Below are positions 14,045 through 21,456 of a stretch of 27,087 bases of DNA, one piece after another; the stretch's first letter is position 1, and every line of letters begins with the position of its first letter. This DNA is from a bacterium ADurb.Bin374. GTDB lineage: Bacteria > Riflebacteria > Ozemobacteria > Ozemobacterales > Ozemobacteraceae. A model generated the notes under the pieces. The model did not search any database. It was not told the origin of the DNA and worked only from the letters and a program-made list of their open reading frames with translations. Made by a program: the position numbers and the translations under genes. The stretch lies in the NCBI GenBank assembly GCA_002068715.1, contig MWAR01000112.1, forward strand, positions 1 to 27,087. The letters run 5' to 3'.

Positions 14045-14209
14045 CTAATGCCAGAGTCCGGCCTTGTAAAGCACAAACGCCTGAATGGCGGTTGCGATCA
14101 AGCCGACCGGAAACGACCATTTTCCTGTCTTCGGTTCACCGTGCTTGGCCAGATAAACCGCCAGTCCGGCAACCATTAAACCGATCTGTGTGATCTCCCA
14201 TCCGTTCAT
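14045..14209 (-). CDS. Small two-helix membrane protein
   Basis: A 54-residue protein with AGGAGG 8 bases before ATG 14209. Two hydrophobic helices, about residues 7-20 (QIGLMVAGLAVYL) and 34-49 (PVGLIATAIQAFVLY), flank a polar loop AKHGEPKTGKWS. The pattern LxxxAKHGEPKxGKxxF then a second helix ending KAGxW is typical of a small phage membrane protein. Holin or membrane anchor is possible. It sits among replication genes between the 233-residue helical protein and the 115-residue protein. Confidence 0.75.
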   Translation of the reverse strand: MNGWEITQIGLMVAGLAVYLAKHGEPKTGKWSFPVGLIATAIQAFVLYKAGLWH

Positions 14210-14223
14210 TAATCGTTCCTCCT

Positions 14224-14925
14224 TTACAAGAAGCAGTTTTTAACGTCCTCGCGAACGTCTTCGACAGGCTTGTCCGTGTCGAGGCCGAGCGAGAAGTCGT
14301 TGTTGATGCGGAGCAGGTCGTCCAGGCCCATCCGGCCGATCAGGCCTGTCCGCTCTTCCACGGTGAAAGTCCCGTCGTCTTTCGTGATCTTGGCGCAGAA
14401 GTGATCGTACAGCTTCTTCGGATCGATATTCTCTGCGGCAATGGCGCCCGTCGTTTCGGTGTCGGCCTTCACGCTGGCGTTCGCTTTAGCCGCGGACAAC
14501 TCGGGCGCGGATTCTTTCGCCTGTTTCTGCGTCGCGGTTACGACAGCCTTTTCAACGATGGGTGCGATGACCTTCTCGACCAGCTTTTCGCGGGCGGCAT
14601 CGGCGCGCTTTTCCTCTTCCGCAGCGCGCTCTTCTACGAGCGCCTTCACGGGCGTCTCGTCCGGCTTGACGACCTTCGCGGGCAAAGCCTTCTCGACCGC
14701 CGGGGGGAGTGCGACGACAGGCACTGGCTCTTCGCCGCGATGCACGGGTATATCGTGCTTTGCGAGCGCGGCCTGAACCGGGCAAGGTTTCTCTTCCGAG
14801 GCCCGCAGAGCCCTCTCGATGTTCCGCTCCTGAGTCTCGCTGAGTTCGCAAGTCTGCATCTCGATGTGAAAGCTTTTGACGCCTTTCGACGCCAGAAAGT
14901 CGATGAAATTCTCCATCTCGTTCAT
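14224..14925 (-). CDS. Helical hypothetical protein, 233 residues
   Basis: Start ATG 14925 (MNEMENF) follows AAGGGG. Residues 1-60 are charged and helical (FIDFLASKGVKSFHIE). The middle, about 75-180, is an Ala/Glu/Lys/Val-rich, low-complexity stretch (EERAAEEEKRADAAREK) that should be a long helix or coiled coil. The C-terminal 55 residues look like a compact domain (LYDHFCAKITKDDGTFTVEERTGLIG). No family was recognised. It is the gene just after the SSB, and a hairpin lies in the spacer between them. Confidence 0.65.
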   Translation of the reverse strand: MNEMENFIDFLASKGVKSFHIEMQTCELSETQERNIERALRASEEKPCPVQAALAKHDIPVHRGEEPVPVVALPPAVEKALPAKVVKPDETPVKALVEERAAEEEKRADAAREKLVEKVIAPIVEKAVVTATQKQAKESAPELSAAKANASVKADTETTGAIAAENIDPKKLYDHFCAKITKDDGTFTVEERTGLIGRMGLDDLLRINNDFSLGLDTDKPVEDVREDVKNCFL

Positions 14926-14948
14926 GTTTCCCCTTTTTTGAGTTTGAA

Positions 14949-14976
14949 GGCGCACGGACCACATGGCCCGTGCGCC
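14949..14976 (-). terminator. Hairpin between SSB gene and the helical protein gene
   Basis: GGCGCACGG (14949-14957) pairs perfectly with CCGTGCGCC (14968-14976) around a 10-base loop. It is 18 bases past the SSB stop. The - strand tail after the stem is TTCAAACTCAAAAAA, not a T-run, so it is not a strong intrinsic terminator. It may be an RNA-stability or attenuation structure that lets SSB be made in excess over downstream genes. Confidence 0.5.
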
Positions 14977-14994
14977 GTATGCCTTTCGTCAGCC

Positions 14995-16242
14995 TCAGAA
15001 CGGAAGGGCTTCGCTGTCCGTGTCGTCCGCCGGCTGAAGCGGCTGGGAAGCCGGCTTCGGCGTGATCTTCCACAGCTTCGCGACGCAGAGCCGCAACGCG
15101 CTCATGTTGGCCGCGCCGGTGAGGTTGAGATCATGCTCCACACCGCCCTTGGCCACGCCGTAGCGAACGAGTTCCTTCACGGTCATGTTGACGATATCGG
15201 CCCACGTCGGAGCGGGAAGATCCTCGGCGTAAGTAACGGGCTCGTCCGGCTGCTTCTCAGGAGCCTGCCGGCCGGCGGGACGCTTCGGGTTGAGCAGGCG
15301 GTCGACGGACGCTTTCGCGGCCTCGGCCAGCTCTTCCGCGGGCGTGTGGTTGAGAAGTGCATACACATCGACGAGTTCCGTGCCGTCCTTCGCGTCCTTG
15401 CCCTTGCCGAACTCGGGCCACCAGATGTCGCAGGCCTTGCCCACTCCCGGGATTTCCTTGGTCGGAGTGATTTTGGAGAGTTTCCAGTAGGGGCGCGGGG
15501 GCCGTTTCGCCCTGCCTTCGGACTTGCCGTCGTCCTGATAGGTGGCGCGGACATACTCAGCGATCAGCCAGCGGGCGCCGTCGCCGTTGCTATAGTAGTC
15601 CTTCGGCAACACCTCGCCGGCGAGCAGCTTCTTCGGCGTGGTCAGTTGCTCGACCAGATCGAAGAAATTGTCGCGCTTCGCGTTAGCGGCCTGCTCGTTG
15701 GTGAGCAGTGTCGTCCACGCGCGGATGCCGAGATCCTCGCCGTTGAAGAACACGCGGGAGATGACCAGCGCGGTCTGCTTCGTGCCGAAGCCGGCCTTCA
15801 TGATGTCGTCCTTGGCCAGCGCGCCGTTCCTGTAGGCGTCGCTGGTGAACAGGTCTCGCCGCCCGTCGCACACCGGACAGCGGCCCGTGCGGGTCGAGCC
15901 GGGGCACACGCGGTCGGTGTAGGTCGCGCCGAACCGCTTGTGGTAACTGAACGGGTAGAAGGGCAGGAGCGAGCCGACATGCTCGGCCGTGACCGTGTTC
16001 GGCGTGTGGGCCAGCAGCTCGTTCGTCACGAGGATTCCGAGAATGCGGTGCGCGACCTCAAGCGAGGCGTCCTTGCACTCGTCAGTCGGCGGCAGGGAGA
16101 ACTCTCCGGCCATGATCTTCGGGTTGAAGTCCCCGTCAAACTTCAGAAGCGGTCGCGCGACAGCCACTCCGGAACCTGCCGCGGCGGCGGATTCCACATA
16201 TTCTTTTTGATCAATCTGGGCGACTCCGTACTGTTTCTTCAT
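14995..16242 (-). CDS. gp32-like single-stranded DNA-binding protein
   Basis: A 415-residue protein. ATG 16242 has GAGGTG 7 bases upstream and is the first gene of the promoter at 16332-16368. H101, C113, C122 and C125 (HKRFGATYTDRVC, CPVC) give an H-x11-C-x8-C-x2-C spacing very close to the zinc knuckle of T4 gp32 (H64-x12-C77-x9-C87-x2-C90). The last residues, DDTDSEALPF, resemble the acidic C-terminal tip of bacterial SSB (DDDIPF-like), which recruits partner proteins. The region 300-400 is a Lys/Pro-rich linker plus helices. Likely role: ssDNA coating at the replication fork. Assignment rests on these motifs and position, as overall identity cannot be measured here. Confidence 0.75.
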   Translation of the reverse strand: MKKQYGVAQIDQKEYVESAAAAGSGVAVARPLLKFDGDFNPKIMAGEFSLPPTDECKDASLEVAHRILGILVTNELLAHTPNTVTAEHVGSLLPFYPFSYHKRFGATYTDRVCPGSTRTGRCPVCDGRRDLFTSDAYRNGALAKDDIMKAGFGTKQTALVISRVFFNGEDLGIRAWTTLLTNEQAANAKRDNFFDLVEQLTTPKKLLAGEVLPKDYYSNGDGARWLIAEYVRATYQDDGKSEGRAKRPPRPYWKLSKITPTKEIPGVGKACDIWWPEFGKGKDAKDGTELVDVYALLNHTPAEELAEAAKASVDRLLNPKRPAGRQAPEKQPDEPVTYAEDLPAPTWADIVNMTVKELVRYGVAKGGVEHDLNLTGAANMSALRLCVAKLWKITPKPASQPLQPADDTDSEALPF

Positions 16243-16304
16243 CTCTTTCACCTCGTTTTGGCATTTTGCCCCGCATCGGGCGTTGCCGTTTGTCTGTTTC
16301 AATC

Positions 16305-16326
16305 CGGTGCGGCATCCGTCGCACCG
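16305..16326 (-). promoter_or_regulatory. 5' leader hairpin of the SSB transcript
   Basis: The gap 16243-16331 between the promoter and SSB has no gene. CGGTGCG (16305-16311) pairs with CGCACCG (16320-16326), an eight-base loop, right at the predicted RNA start near 16326. A 5' stem like this usually protects an mRNA end. The first leader of the other promoter copy also begins with a hairpin. Confidence 0.5.
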
Positions 16327-16331
16327 TCAAC

Positions 16332-16368
16332 CATTATATCGCTTGCCGAGCCTCGGCTGTGTCATTTT
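16332..16368 (-). promoter_or_regulatory. Conserved phage promoter/operator block, copy 2
   Basis: On the - strand: TATAAT at 16338-16333 preceded by AGCGA, then a perfect 13-base dyad GCCGAGGCTCGGC (16357-16345), and AAATGACACAGCC upstream. No -35 hexamer at 17 bases; ATGACA lies 21 bases upstream of TATAAT, too far for a normal promoter. It matches the block at 2847-2883 at 32 of 37 positions and drives the SSB/clamp-loader/RecA/primase/helicase genes. The dyad lies between -10 and where -35 would be, so a phage-coded regulator binding there is likely. Confidence 0.7.
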
Positions 16369-16381
16369 CACGAAAATACTT

Positions 16382-16594
16382 TCAGATCAGCCCGATGAAC
16401 AACGTAGCCAACGCGAATCCGAGGCCAAAGCCGATCGGAAAGAGCCATCGGCGATTGTTGGCAAGTTTCAAGAGTGCATCACGTTCTCGCTGGAGGGAAA
16501 CACTTCTCTTGAGGAGGCGATCTCTCCCAACACGATAATTGTGAAGTTGCATCTTGGCCAGCATAAGTTCGTTGGCATAGTCGCTTTTGAGCAT
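16382..16594 (-). CDS. Small coiled-coil protein with C-terminal membrane helix
   Basis: A 70-residue protein with AAAGGAGG before ATG 16594. It has a charged coiled-coil-like N-terminal 45 residues (RDRLLKRSVSLQRERDALLKLANNRRW) and a C-terminal hydrophobic helix, about residues 51-70 (LFPIGFGLGFALATLFIGLI). The tail-anchored layout is opposite to an inner-membrane spanin. Function unknown. It is the last gene before the intergenic promoter. Confidence 0.65.
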   Translation of the reverse strand: MLKSDYANELMLAKMQLHNYRVGRDRLLKRSVSLQRERDALLKLANNRRWLFPIGFGLGFALATLFIGLI

Positions 16595-16605
16595 AATCCC
16601 TCCTT

Positions 16606-16947
16606 TTACCGCCTGACTTCGACCGAAGCATCGGGCGTTTCCTCACACGCAGCCAGATAACGCTCCAGCCATGGGACGAACGCGTCGTAGTTCCCCCAGC
16701 CATTCTCGGGGTTGTGCTTTTTAAAGCGTTCCGGGTCGGCTTTCATTTCGGCGATAGCCTTGCGAAGCGGTTCGATCAACTGCGATGCCTTCGTCACGCC
16801 GACCTCTTCCGGTCGCCAGACGTGACTGTAGATGCCCGCCTCTGTGGCCATGATGTTGAGATTGTGCGTGATGTTGGCCTCAAAGCCCGCGTCGGAACGC
16901 CCGCAACATGGGCATTTGTTGACCCGAAGATACACATCGAGACTCAT
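16606..16947 (-). CDS. Conserved-type phage protein (MSLDVYL family pattern)
   Basis: A 113-residue protein with a perfect AAGGAGG ribosome site before ATG 16947. It has the pattern familiar from phage hypothetical proteins: MSLDVYL, then CPCC (12-15), EANITHNLN, GIYSHVWRPEEVGVTKAS, ADPERFKKHNPENGWGNYDAF and a helical tail WLERYLAACEE. This looks like a stable small domain, function unknown. The CPCC motif could bind zinc. Confidence 0.75.
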   Translation of the reverse strand: MSLDVYLRVNKCPCCGRSDAGFEANITHNLNIMATEAGIYSHVWRPEEVGVTKASQLIEPLRKAIAEMKADPERFKKHNPENGWGNYDAFVPWLERYLAACEETPDASVEVRR

Positions 16948-16956
16948 AAGACCTCC

Positions 16957-18978
16957 TTATTCCAGAATTCCCTCTTCCATTCCGCCGTCGTCCGTGACGC
17001 CGGTCGATTTGTCCTTCGCGTACCAGCTCAGGTCGATATCGTCGACCTTGACCTTCTCCGCCAGCGCGGCGAAAGGCGGACAGCCCGTCGCCTTGCGGCG
17101 CTTGCGGAAGGCCAGATCACCCGACACGTCGCCGAAGATGCTGTCCTCCATTTTTCCGTCATCCTTGCAGACGACTTCGATCACCTGAGCCTTTTTCGAG
17201 TTGTGCGCCACGGGAACAACATCAAGCCATTCCCGGTAATCCGGCTTGCCGTCGACGGAGAAGCACTCGCTGTTCTTGTCGCGCTTCATCTCAATGGCGA
17301 ACCGTTCCATCGGGATGTCCTTGGTCGGCAGCGTGCGCCCGTCGTTGAGCGCGGCGTAGACCCGCGACTCGAACAGGTAGGGCGTGACGGTGCAGTGCTT
17401 GACGGTGTACCAAGTCCCTTTCTTTTTCAGTTTGCCCGTGCCGGCGGGCTTTCCCGGCTTGGGAACTTCCCGAGCCACATAGTTCGATATGTCCCGCTGA
17501 TACATGCGCTCGAACTCGGTCCACTCCATCTCCAGCCTTGTGCGCTTCTCGAAAGCCGCCACGATGGCCTTTACCCGCTCCAGCGACGCCTCGCTCCGGT
17601 CGAGCAGTCGGAAGAAAATGCCGTCCGTGTTGCTCTGGATCAGTTCGATCTCGCGCTCGAGTTTCTCCATGAGGTCGGTCATGAGCAACTGGCCTGTGAT
17701 CGTGACCCCGCAGAAGTGCGCCGGATCGTACATCTCGCTTTTGTCGAATCCCATCGATCCGAAGCCGCCGTTGAGGACCAGCTTCAGTCCTTCCGCGCGC
17801 TTGTCGCCCGCCGGTTTGTAGACCTTCGTGCGCAGGTCGATCAGTTTGCCGAACATGTCCCGGTCTTGGCCGATCACGCGCCGCGACAGGAATCCGTAGT
17901 GCCGCATGATGTTCGGGTACAGGCTGGCCGCGTCCAGCGCCCATATGCCGCCGTCCTTGAGCGACCAGACGCCGGGCGGGCAACCGTGAACCCCGCCGAT
18001 GCCGTAGACGTGCGGGATGCCGCAGACCTTCTTCTGAATGACGCCGGTGCCGCCCGACTTGCGGCTCGACATGGCCCGGAGCTCGCCCAGCGTCTTCCGG
18101 CTGTAGGCCTTCAGGATGTCACGGTGCTTCCAGATCCGGATCTCTTTCGGGACGGTGTAGAACTCGTCTTCCCAATTCTCCGGAACGGGGTAGTTCTCCT
18201 CTTTCGCGTTGAGCACGATCGCCGTTATGCGGGGCTTCGTCATTTCCCAGTTGACGCCCCTGTCGCCGTAATCGTCCACAAGGACGCGCCGGGCGTTCAG
18301 GTTGGCGTCCCAGCATGAATCGCCCTCTTTGTTCGACGAAAGCAGGAGCAGTGCCGTCGCGCAGCAGTCGTAAAGGCAGTACTTCGCCACGTCATCGCGC
18401 TCGGCCTTGGTGAGATTGCGCCTGTCGAACGGGACGGACGAACGGCATATCCTGTAGCCGTTAAGCCGCTCCCACCTCTTCAGGCCGACTTCGGGGATCT
18501 TGCGCTCGTTCGGCGGATTGCCGATCTTCTTTTGGCCGATGTCGAAACCGATGTCGAACGTGCGGCCGACCCACGACGGCTTGCCGCGCCCGGTCCCGGA
18601 ACTGCGCCAAGGAATATCAAGTTGACCGACAGCGTTCACAAGCTCGTCGGACAGTTTCTTCACGCTCCGCTCGTCCGCGCCGTCCAGAATGGCGTCCGTA
18701 AGCCTGTTGTCGAAGTTCTTGTTGTTGAAGCCGACCAGCACGCAACTGTCGTCCCGCAGGAACGTCCTGCGCAGATGTTCCCGGATAGCGTCGCAACCCC
18801 AGAGCGAGGCAACCCCTCCCGTGGCCACGTCCAGCATGGTCAGGTGCGTGTCGTCCGGAAAGGTCTCGTAGTCATGGACGATGAACCGCTGCCTGAACGT
18901 GCGGCGGGCATCCTCGCTCAGTTCGCCGAAACGCTTTCGCCACGTCTCGACAACCTCTTCGACCGTCGCGTCTTTCAT
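16957..18978 (-). CDS. Family B DNA polymerase with 3'-5' exonuclease
   Basis: A 673-residue polymerase with the expected domain order. Exonuclease: Exo I D36/E38 (VHDYETF), Exo II GFNNKNFD (83-90, D90), Exo III KYCLYD (199-204, D204). Polymerase: motif A LDAASLYPNI (348-357, D349), motif B KLVLNGGFG (399-407), motif C SNTDG (449-453, D452). These put it in family B, with NTDG instead of the usual D-T-D form of motif C. It is shorter than most cellular and T4-type family B enzymes. It probably works with the clamp loader and SSB; a protein-primed type is unlikely to be needed because primase and clamp loader are present. Start: AGGGGACGAAA before ATG 18978, with ATGA overlap to the next upstream gene. 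Confidence 0.93.
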   Translation of the reverse strand: MKDATVEEVVETWRKRFGELSEDARRTFRQRFIVHDYETFPDDTHLTMLDVATGGVASLWGCDAIREHLRRTFLRDDSCVLVGFNNKNFDNRLTDAILDGADERSVKKLSDELVNAVGQLDIPWRSSGTGRGKPSWVGRTFDIGFDIGQKKIGNPPNERKIPEVGLKRWERLNGYRICRSSVPFDRRNLTKAERDDVAKYCLYDCCATALLLLSSNKEGDSCWDANLNARRVLVDDYGDRGVNWEMTKPRITAIVLNAKEENYPVPENWEDEFYTVPKEIRIWKHRDILKAYSRKTLGELRAMSSRKSGGTGVIQKKVCGIPHVYGIGGVHGCPPGVWSLKDGGIWALDAASLYPNIMRHYGFLSRRVIGQDRDMFGKLIDLRTKVYKPAGDKRAEGLKLVLNGGFGSMGFDKSEMYDPAHFCGVTITGQLLMTDLMEKLEREIELIQSNTDGIFFRLLDRSEASLERVKAIVAAFEKRTRLEMEWTEFERMYQRDISNYVAREVPKPGKPAGTGKLKKKGTWYTVKHCTVTPYLFESRVYAALNDGRTLPTKDIPMERFAIEMKRDKNSECFSVDGKPDYREWLDVVPVAHNSKKAQVIEVVCKDDGKMEDSIFGDVSGDLAFRKRRKATGCPPFAALAEKVKVDDIDLSWYAKDKSTGVTDDGGMEEGILE

Positions 18979-19241
18979 TTTCGTCCCCTATATGGCACGT
19001 TGGGCACATCCACATCAAGGCCGCAAAAGTGCGGTTTTCTTGTTAAAGTGTCATACAGTCGCCATTTTCCGTCTCGCTCTTTATGCCAGAACACATTTAA
19101 CGAAAAGCATCCGCAACATCTGAGGTTGGATTGTGTACTACTCGGCGAATAGCTTTTCCCAAGACCGAAACCAAAGCCACAGCCGCCCATTGCTTCGTCT
19201 TGCTCATAAGCGTCCATATAATGATCAAAACAGTCGCTCAT
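18975..19241 (-). CDS. Cysteine-rich small protein
   Basis: An 88-residue protein with a fair AAGAGG site before ATG 19241; its stop overlaps the polymerase start (ATGA). A Gly-rich section (GGCGFGFGLG) is followed by RCCGCF (42, 43, 45) and KPHFCG (H71, C73), with KWRLYDTLTRKPHFC giving the typical W-x-LYD...HxC ending of small phage zinc proteins. Probably a zinc finger. Function unknown. Confidence 0.65.
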   Translation of the reverse strand: MSDCFDHYMDAYEQDEAMGGCGFGFGLGKSYSPSSTQSNLRCCGCFSLNVFWHKERDGKWRLYDTLTRKPHFCGLDVDVPNVPYRGRK

Positions 19242-19257
19242 ATTTCCTCTTTGCGTG

Positions 19258-19533
19258 TTAAGCGCAGATTCCGAACCCGAAGAACTCGGACAGCATGAAG
19301 CACGTCTGCGCGGCGGCTTCGTCGCTCAGCGAGAAGATCAGCTTCGTCCGCTTGCCGTCCTTCTTGGGCGAAAGGTATGTCAGGGTGATGCCAAGACGGC
19401 CGTCTTCCGCCGGCTCGGTGAAGCGGGCCAGCCGGACACGCCCGCCGTTACTCAGGTCTTTCTCGCGCACATAGGCTTTTCGGTCGACCGCTTCGCCCGG
19501 TTCGTAGGGCACGACGGTTGTCTCTTCTTTCAT
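19258..19533 (-). CDS. Hypothetical protein, 91 residues
   Basis: ATG 19533 (MKEETTVVPYEPGEAV) has AAGGAG upstream and overlaps the HNH stop as ATGA; a longer in-frame start at 19683 has no ribosome site and lies within the HNH gene. Beta-rich core RVRLARFTE, LGITLTYLSPKKDG and KLIFSLSDEAAAQTCFMLSEFFG. No family recognised. Confidence 0.55.
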   Translation of the reverse strand: MKEETTVVPYEPGEAVDRKAYVREKDLSNGGRVRLARFTEPAEDGRLGITLTYLSPKKDGKRTKLIFSLSDEAAAQTCFMLSEFFGFGICA

Positions 19534-19970
19534 GTCTTCTCCTTCTTGGCTTTGCGCCATTCCGCAGTCCGCTTCTTGTGACAGGCAGAGCACAATGTCC
19601 GCATGTTTCCGACCACCGTGGTCCCGCCTTCGCTGAATGGGACAATATGGTCGTATTCCTCTCGGGGACGTGCTTTGCGCCATTCCTCTTGCAGATAGGT
19701 TCCCGCAGGTTTAGCTCTGCGCCATGCCAGATAAGCCGCGCGGATGTCTGTGCCGCACATCTGGCAGATGTGTTTGTCGCGGGCGACGACGGCCTTCTTG
19801 ACCCAATAGGGGTCATACAGCTTCTTGCAGGCGTCGGAGCACCACGTCTTGCGGCGCGGAGCCGTAATGACCGAATGGCAACCCCGGCATGTGCCAAGGG
19901 CTATCTGCTTCGGAAACCTGTGCTTGCTGTAGACCGGTTTATGTTCGCAAGGTACAGCTACTTCGCTCAT
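19530..19970 (-). CDS. HNH endonuclease with an extra zinc finger
   Basis: A 146-residue protein. The N-terminal Cys set, C28/C31 with C44/C48 (CRGC, CSDAC), forms an added zinc finger. The HNH nuclease core is C69/C72 (CQMC), EYDHIVPF (D107, H108), N122 (VVGNM) and CSACHKK (C127, C130, H131). This is a standard beta-beta-alpha-metal nuclease. The start is ATG 19970 in an ATGA overlap with the upstream gene; its ribosome site is weak, suggesting translational coupling. It might be a homing nuclease, a DNA-processing nuclease, or a terminase helper as in some phages. It is distinct from the HNH protein at 1691-2266. Confidence 0.85.
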   Translation of the reverse strand: MSEVAVPCEHKPVYSKHRFPKQIALGTCRGCHSVITAPRRKTWCSDACKKLYDPYWVKKAVVARDKHICQMCGTDIRAAYLAWRRAKPAGTYLQEEWRKARPREEYDHIVPFSEGGTTVVGNMRTLCSACHKKRTAEWRKAKKEKT

Positions 19971-20173
19971 GCCGGATGCCCTTTCAGGATCAGTTCGTCG
20001 ACCATCCCGTCGAAGTTCTCTCCGGCCAGATTGCGCGACACAAGCGAGCCGAACTGCGTCGCGTTCAGCTTGCGCAGCGCCTCGTAGCGCAGATAGCCGC
20101 GGGCCATCGTGTCGATATCGACAGCTAGGTTCCGTTCAAGCCTGTGCAGTTCCACATGTTGATGCTGTGTCAT
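19967..20173 (-). CDS. Small helical hypothetical protein
   Basis: Sixty-eight residues starting at ATG 20173 (MTQHQHVELHRL) after GGAGG. Helical pattern with basic face (LRYEALRKLN), resembling small phage proteins of about 60 residues built from two or three helices. It overlaps both neighbours by ATGA. No function assigned. Confidence 0.55.
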   Translation of the reverse strand: MTQHQHVELHRLERNLAVDIDTMARGYLRYEALRKLNATQFGSLVSRNLAGENFDGMVDELILKGHPA

Positions 20174-20436
20174 TCTTTCCTCCATCCCAGCCGCCAGAGC
20201 AGCCGGGCCACGCTTGTCGCCGCCCTGTCCACCGCCCACTCCATGAGCCACGGAAAACACGCGTGCATGGCCTCGTGGATAATCCAGTCGAGTTCCGCAA
20301 GCGAGTCGCCGTCCACAGGGATTCTCACGGTGCGACTGTCGTGGTCGCATTCGGCCAAGTCGGGCTTCTTGAGCCCGGCCTGCGTGAGAACCCTGTAGAT
20401 CCGCCCGTTGAACGTATGTCTGCGCACGGGCTTCAC
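20170..20436 (-). CDS. Small HExxH metalloprotease-like protein
   Basis: Read from GTG 20436 this is 88 residues; no strong ribosome site is visible, so the start is uncertain, but the gene follows the phosphoesterase stop by only 5 bases. IIHEAMHACFPWL holds HEAMH (54-58), the HExxH zinc-metallopeptidase signature, followed by a helix AVDRAATSVARLLWRLGWR that is common in short phage proteins of this type. The N-terminal strands SRTVRIPVDGDS lead into it. The signature suggests a zinc site, though a proteolytic role is unproven and the protein is short for a peptidase. Confidence 0.65.
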   Translation of the reverse strand: MKPVRRHTFNGRIYRVLTQAGLKKPDLAECDHDSRTVRIPVDGDSLAELDWIIHEAMHACFPWLMEWAVDRAATSVARLLWRLGWRKE

Positions 20437-20441
20437 GGAGA

Positions 20442-21455
20442 TCAGTCTTTGAACCTGTCGAACATGGCCCCGCCCAGCGACACGCCGTTCCAGATCGGAA
20501 CCTGCACGCGCTGGAACAGGCCCGACTTGGCGATATAGTCGATCGCGTAACCCTGCGACCACGAATCCGGATCGCTGTGCATGTAGATCGGCTGGATCTG
20601 GCACAGGCATCCGGGGTTGAACGCCTTGCAGATGCCGACGCCGGGGAACACGATGGTCGCCGTGTCCTCGCGGTGCGTGTGCCCGAACGTGACATTGGTA
20701 GCCGCTTTCGCCACTACGTCCCGCGCCGCGTTCTTGCCCTTGCCGCCCGCCTCGTGCGAGAAGCACATGTTTCCCAGTTTGACCCAGCCGCGGGGATAAC
20801 CCTTCTCGTAGATAACGTCGCGCTTGATCGGGATGATGCCTCGCTCGTCCAGCCGCAGGACGCTCTCGATGCCCCAGAGGGTGTTCAGGAACGCAGCCTC
20901 TGACGCGTTTCCGAGGACCATGTCAACGATCGCGCGCTCGACGCGATCCTCATGGTTTCCGAAGAAGTAGCGGATGACCGCGTTCGGTGCCGCCTTCTGG
21001 AGTTTATCGAGGAAGGAGTTCGTCGCGGCCACGTCCTCCTGATAGCTGTAGTCGCAGTTGGAGACGAAGCCGACGACGTGATGCTTTGCCAACCACCCCT
21101 CGCAGTCGAGCCAGTCGCCGAGCAGGACAATCTCGTCGGGATCGTGCTTCTTCACGTCCGCGAGGAAGGCGGCGACCGCTTTGGCGTCCTGCCGCATCCC
21201 GTGCCCGTCCGCCGCCGTGATGCGCACCTTTTCCGCCTTGGTACTTCTGGGGACAGAAGGCGACTTCGGAACTGGACGGGCCTTTCGGAAGTCGTTGAAC
21301 TCGTCGAGCACGGCGTCCCGCTCGCGCTTGAGGGCGCCGAGCATCTGCTGGGCCTCCCGCTTGCGGAGCTGTGCGTCCAGAACCTTCTTGACCATGTCGT
21401 TGCTTGTAACGGTCTTGTCGTGGATGTCGATGCCTTCGTTCGTGTCTCTTTTCAT
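20442..21455 (-). CDS. Calcineurin-like metallophosphoesterase
   Basis: A 337-residue protein. It begins with a helical region (residues 1-70), then a metallophosphoesterase domain: DGH (83-85), LLGDWLD (111-117), FGNHED (165-170), FSHE and GHTHR further on, the standard two-metal site. Substrate is unknown; phage members of this family act on nucleic acid ends or nucleotides. AAAGGA lies upstream of ATG 21455, one base after the HTH gene's stop. A second, more SbcD-like phosphoesterase is at 25449-26393. Confidence 0.85.
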   Translation of the reverse strand: MKRDTNEGIDIHDKTVTSNDMVKKVLDAQLRKREAQQMLGALKRERDAVLDEFNDFRKARPVPKSPSVPRSTKAEKVRITAADGHGMRQDAKAVAAFLADVKKHDPDEIVLLGDWLDCEGWLAKHHVVGFVSNCDYSYQEDVAATNSFLDKLQKAAPNAVIRYFFGNHEDRVERAIVDMVLGNASEAAFLNTLWGIESVLRLDERGIIPIKRDVIYEKGYPRGWVKLGNMCFSHEAGGKGKNAARDVVAKAATNVTFGHTHREDTATIVFPGVGICKAFNPGCLCQIQPIYMHSDPDSWSQGYAIDYIAKSGLFQRVQVPIWNGVSLGGAMFDRFKD

Positions 21456-21456
21456 C

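Noticed and set aside
16332..16368. Standard sigma-70 promoter reading
   Set aside because: TATAAT is perfect, but no -35 box lies 16-18 bases upstream. ATGACA at 21 bases is not conserved in copy 1. A regulated phage promoter fits better.
14401..16398. A 665-codon open frame on the + strand, antisense to the SSB and its neighbour
   Set aside because: It has Arg/Leu-rich, low-information composition typical of a mirror frame in GC-rich DNA, no ribosome site logic, and covers genes with clear protein motifs on the - strand.
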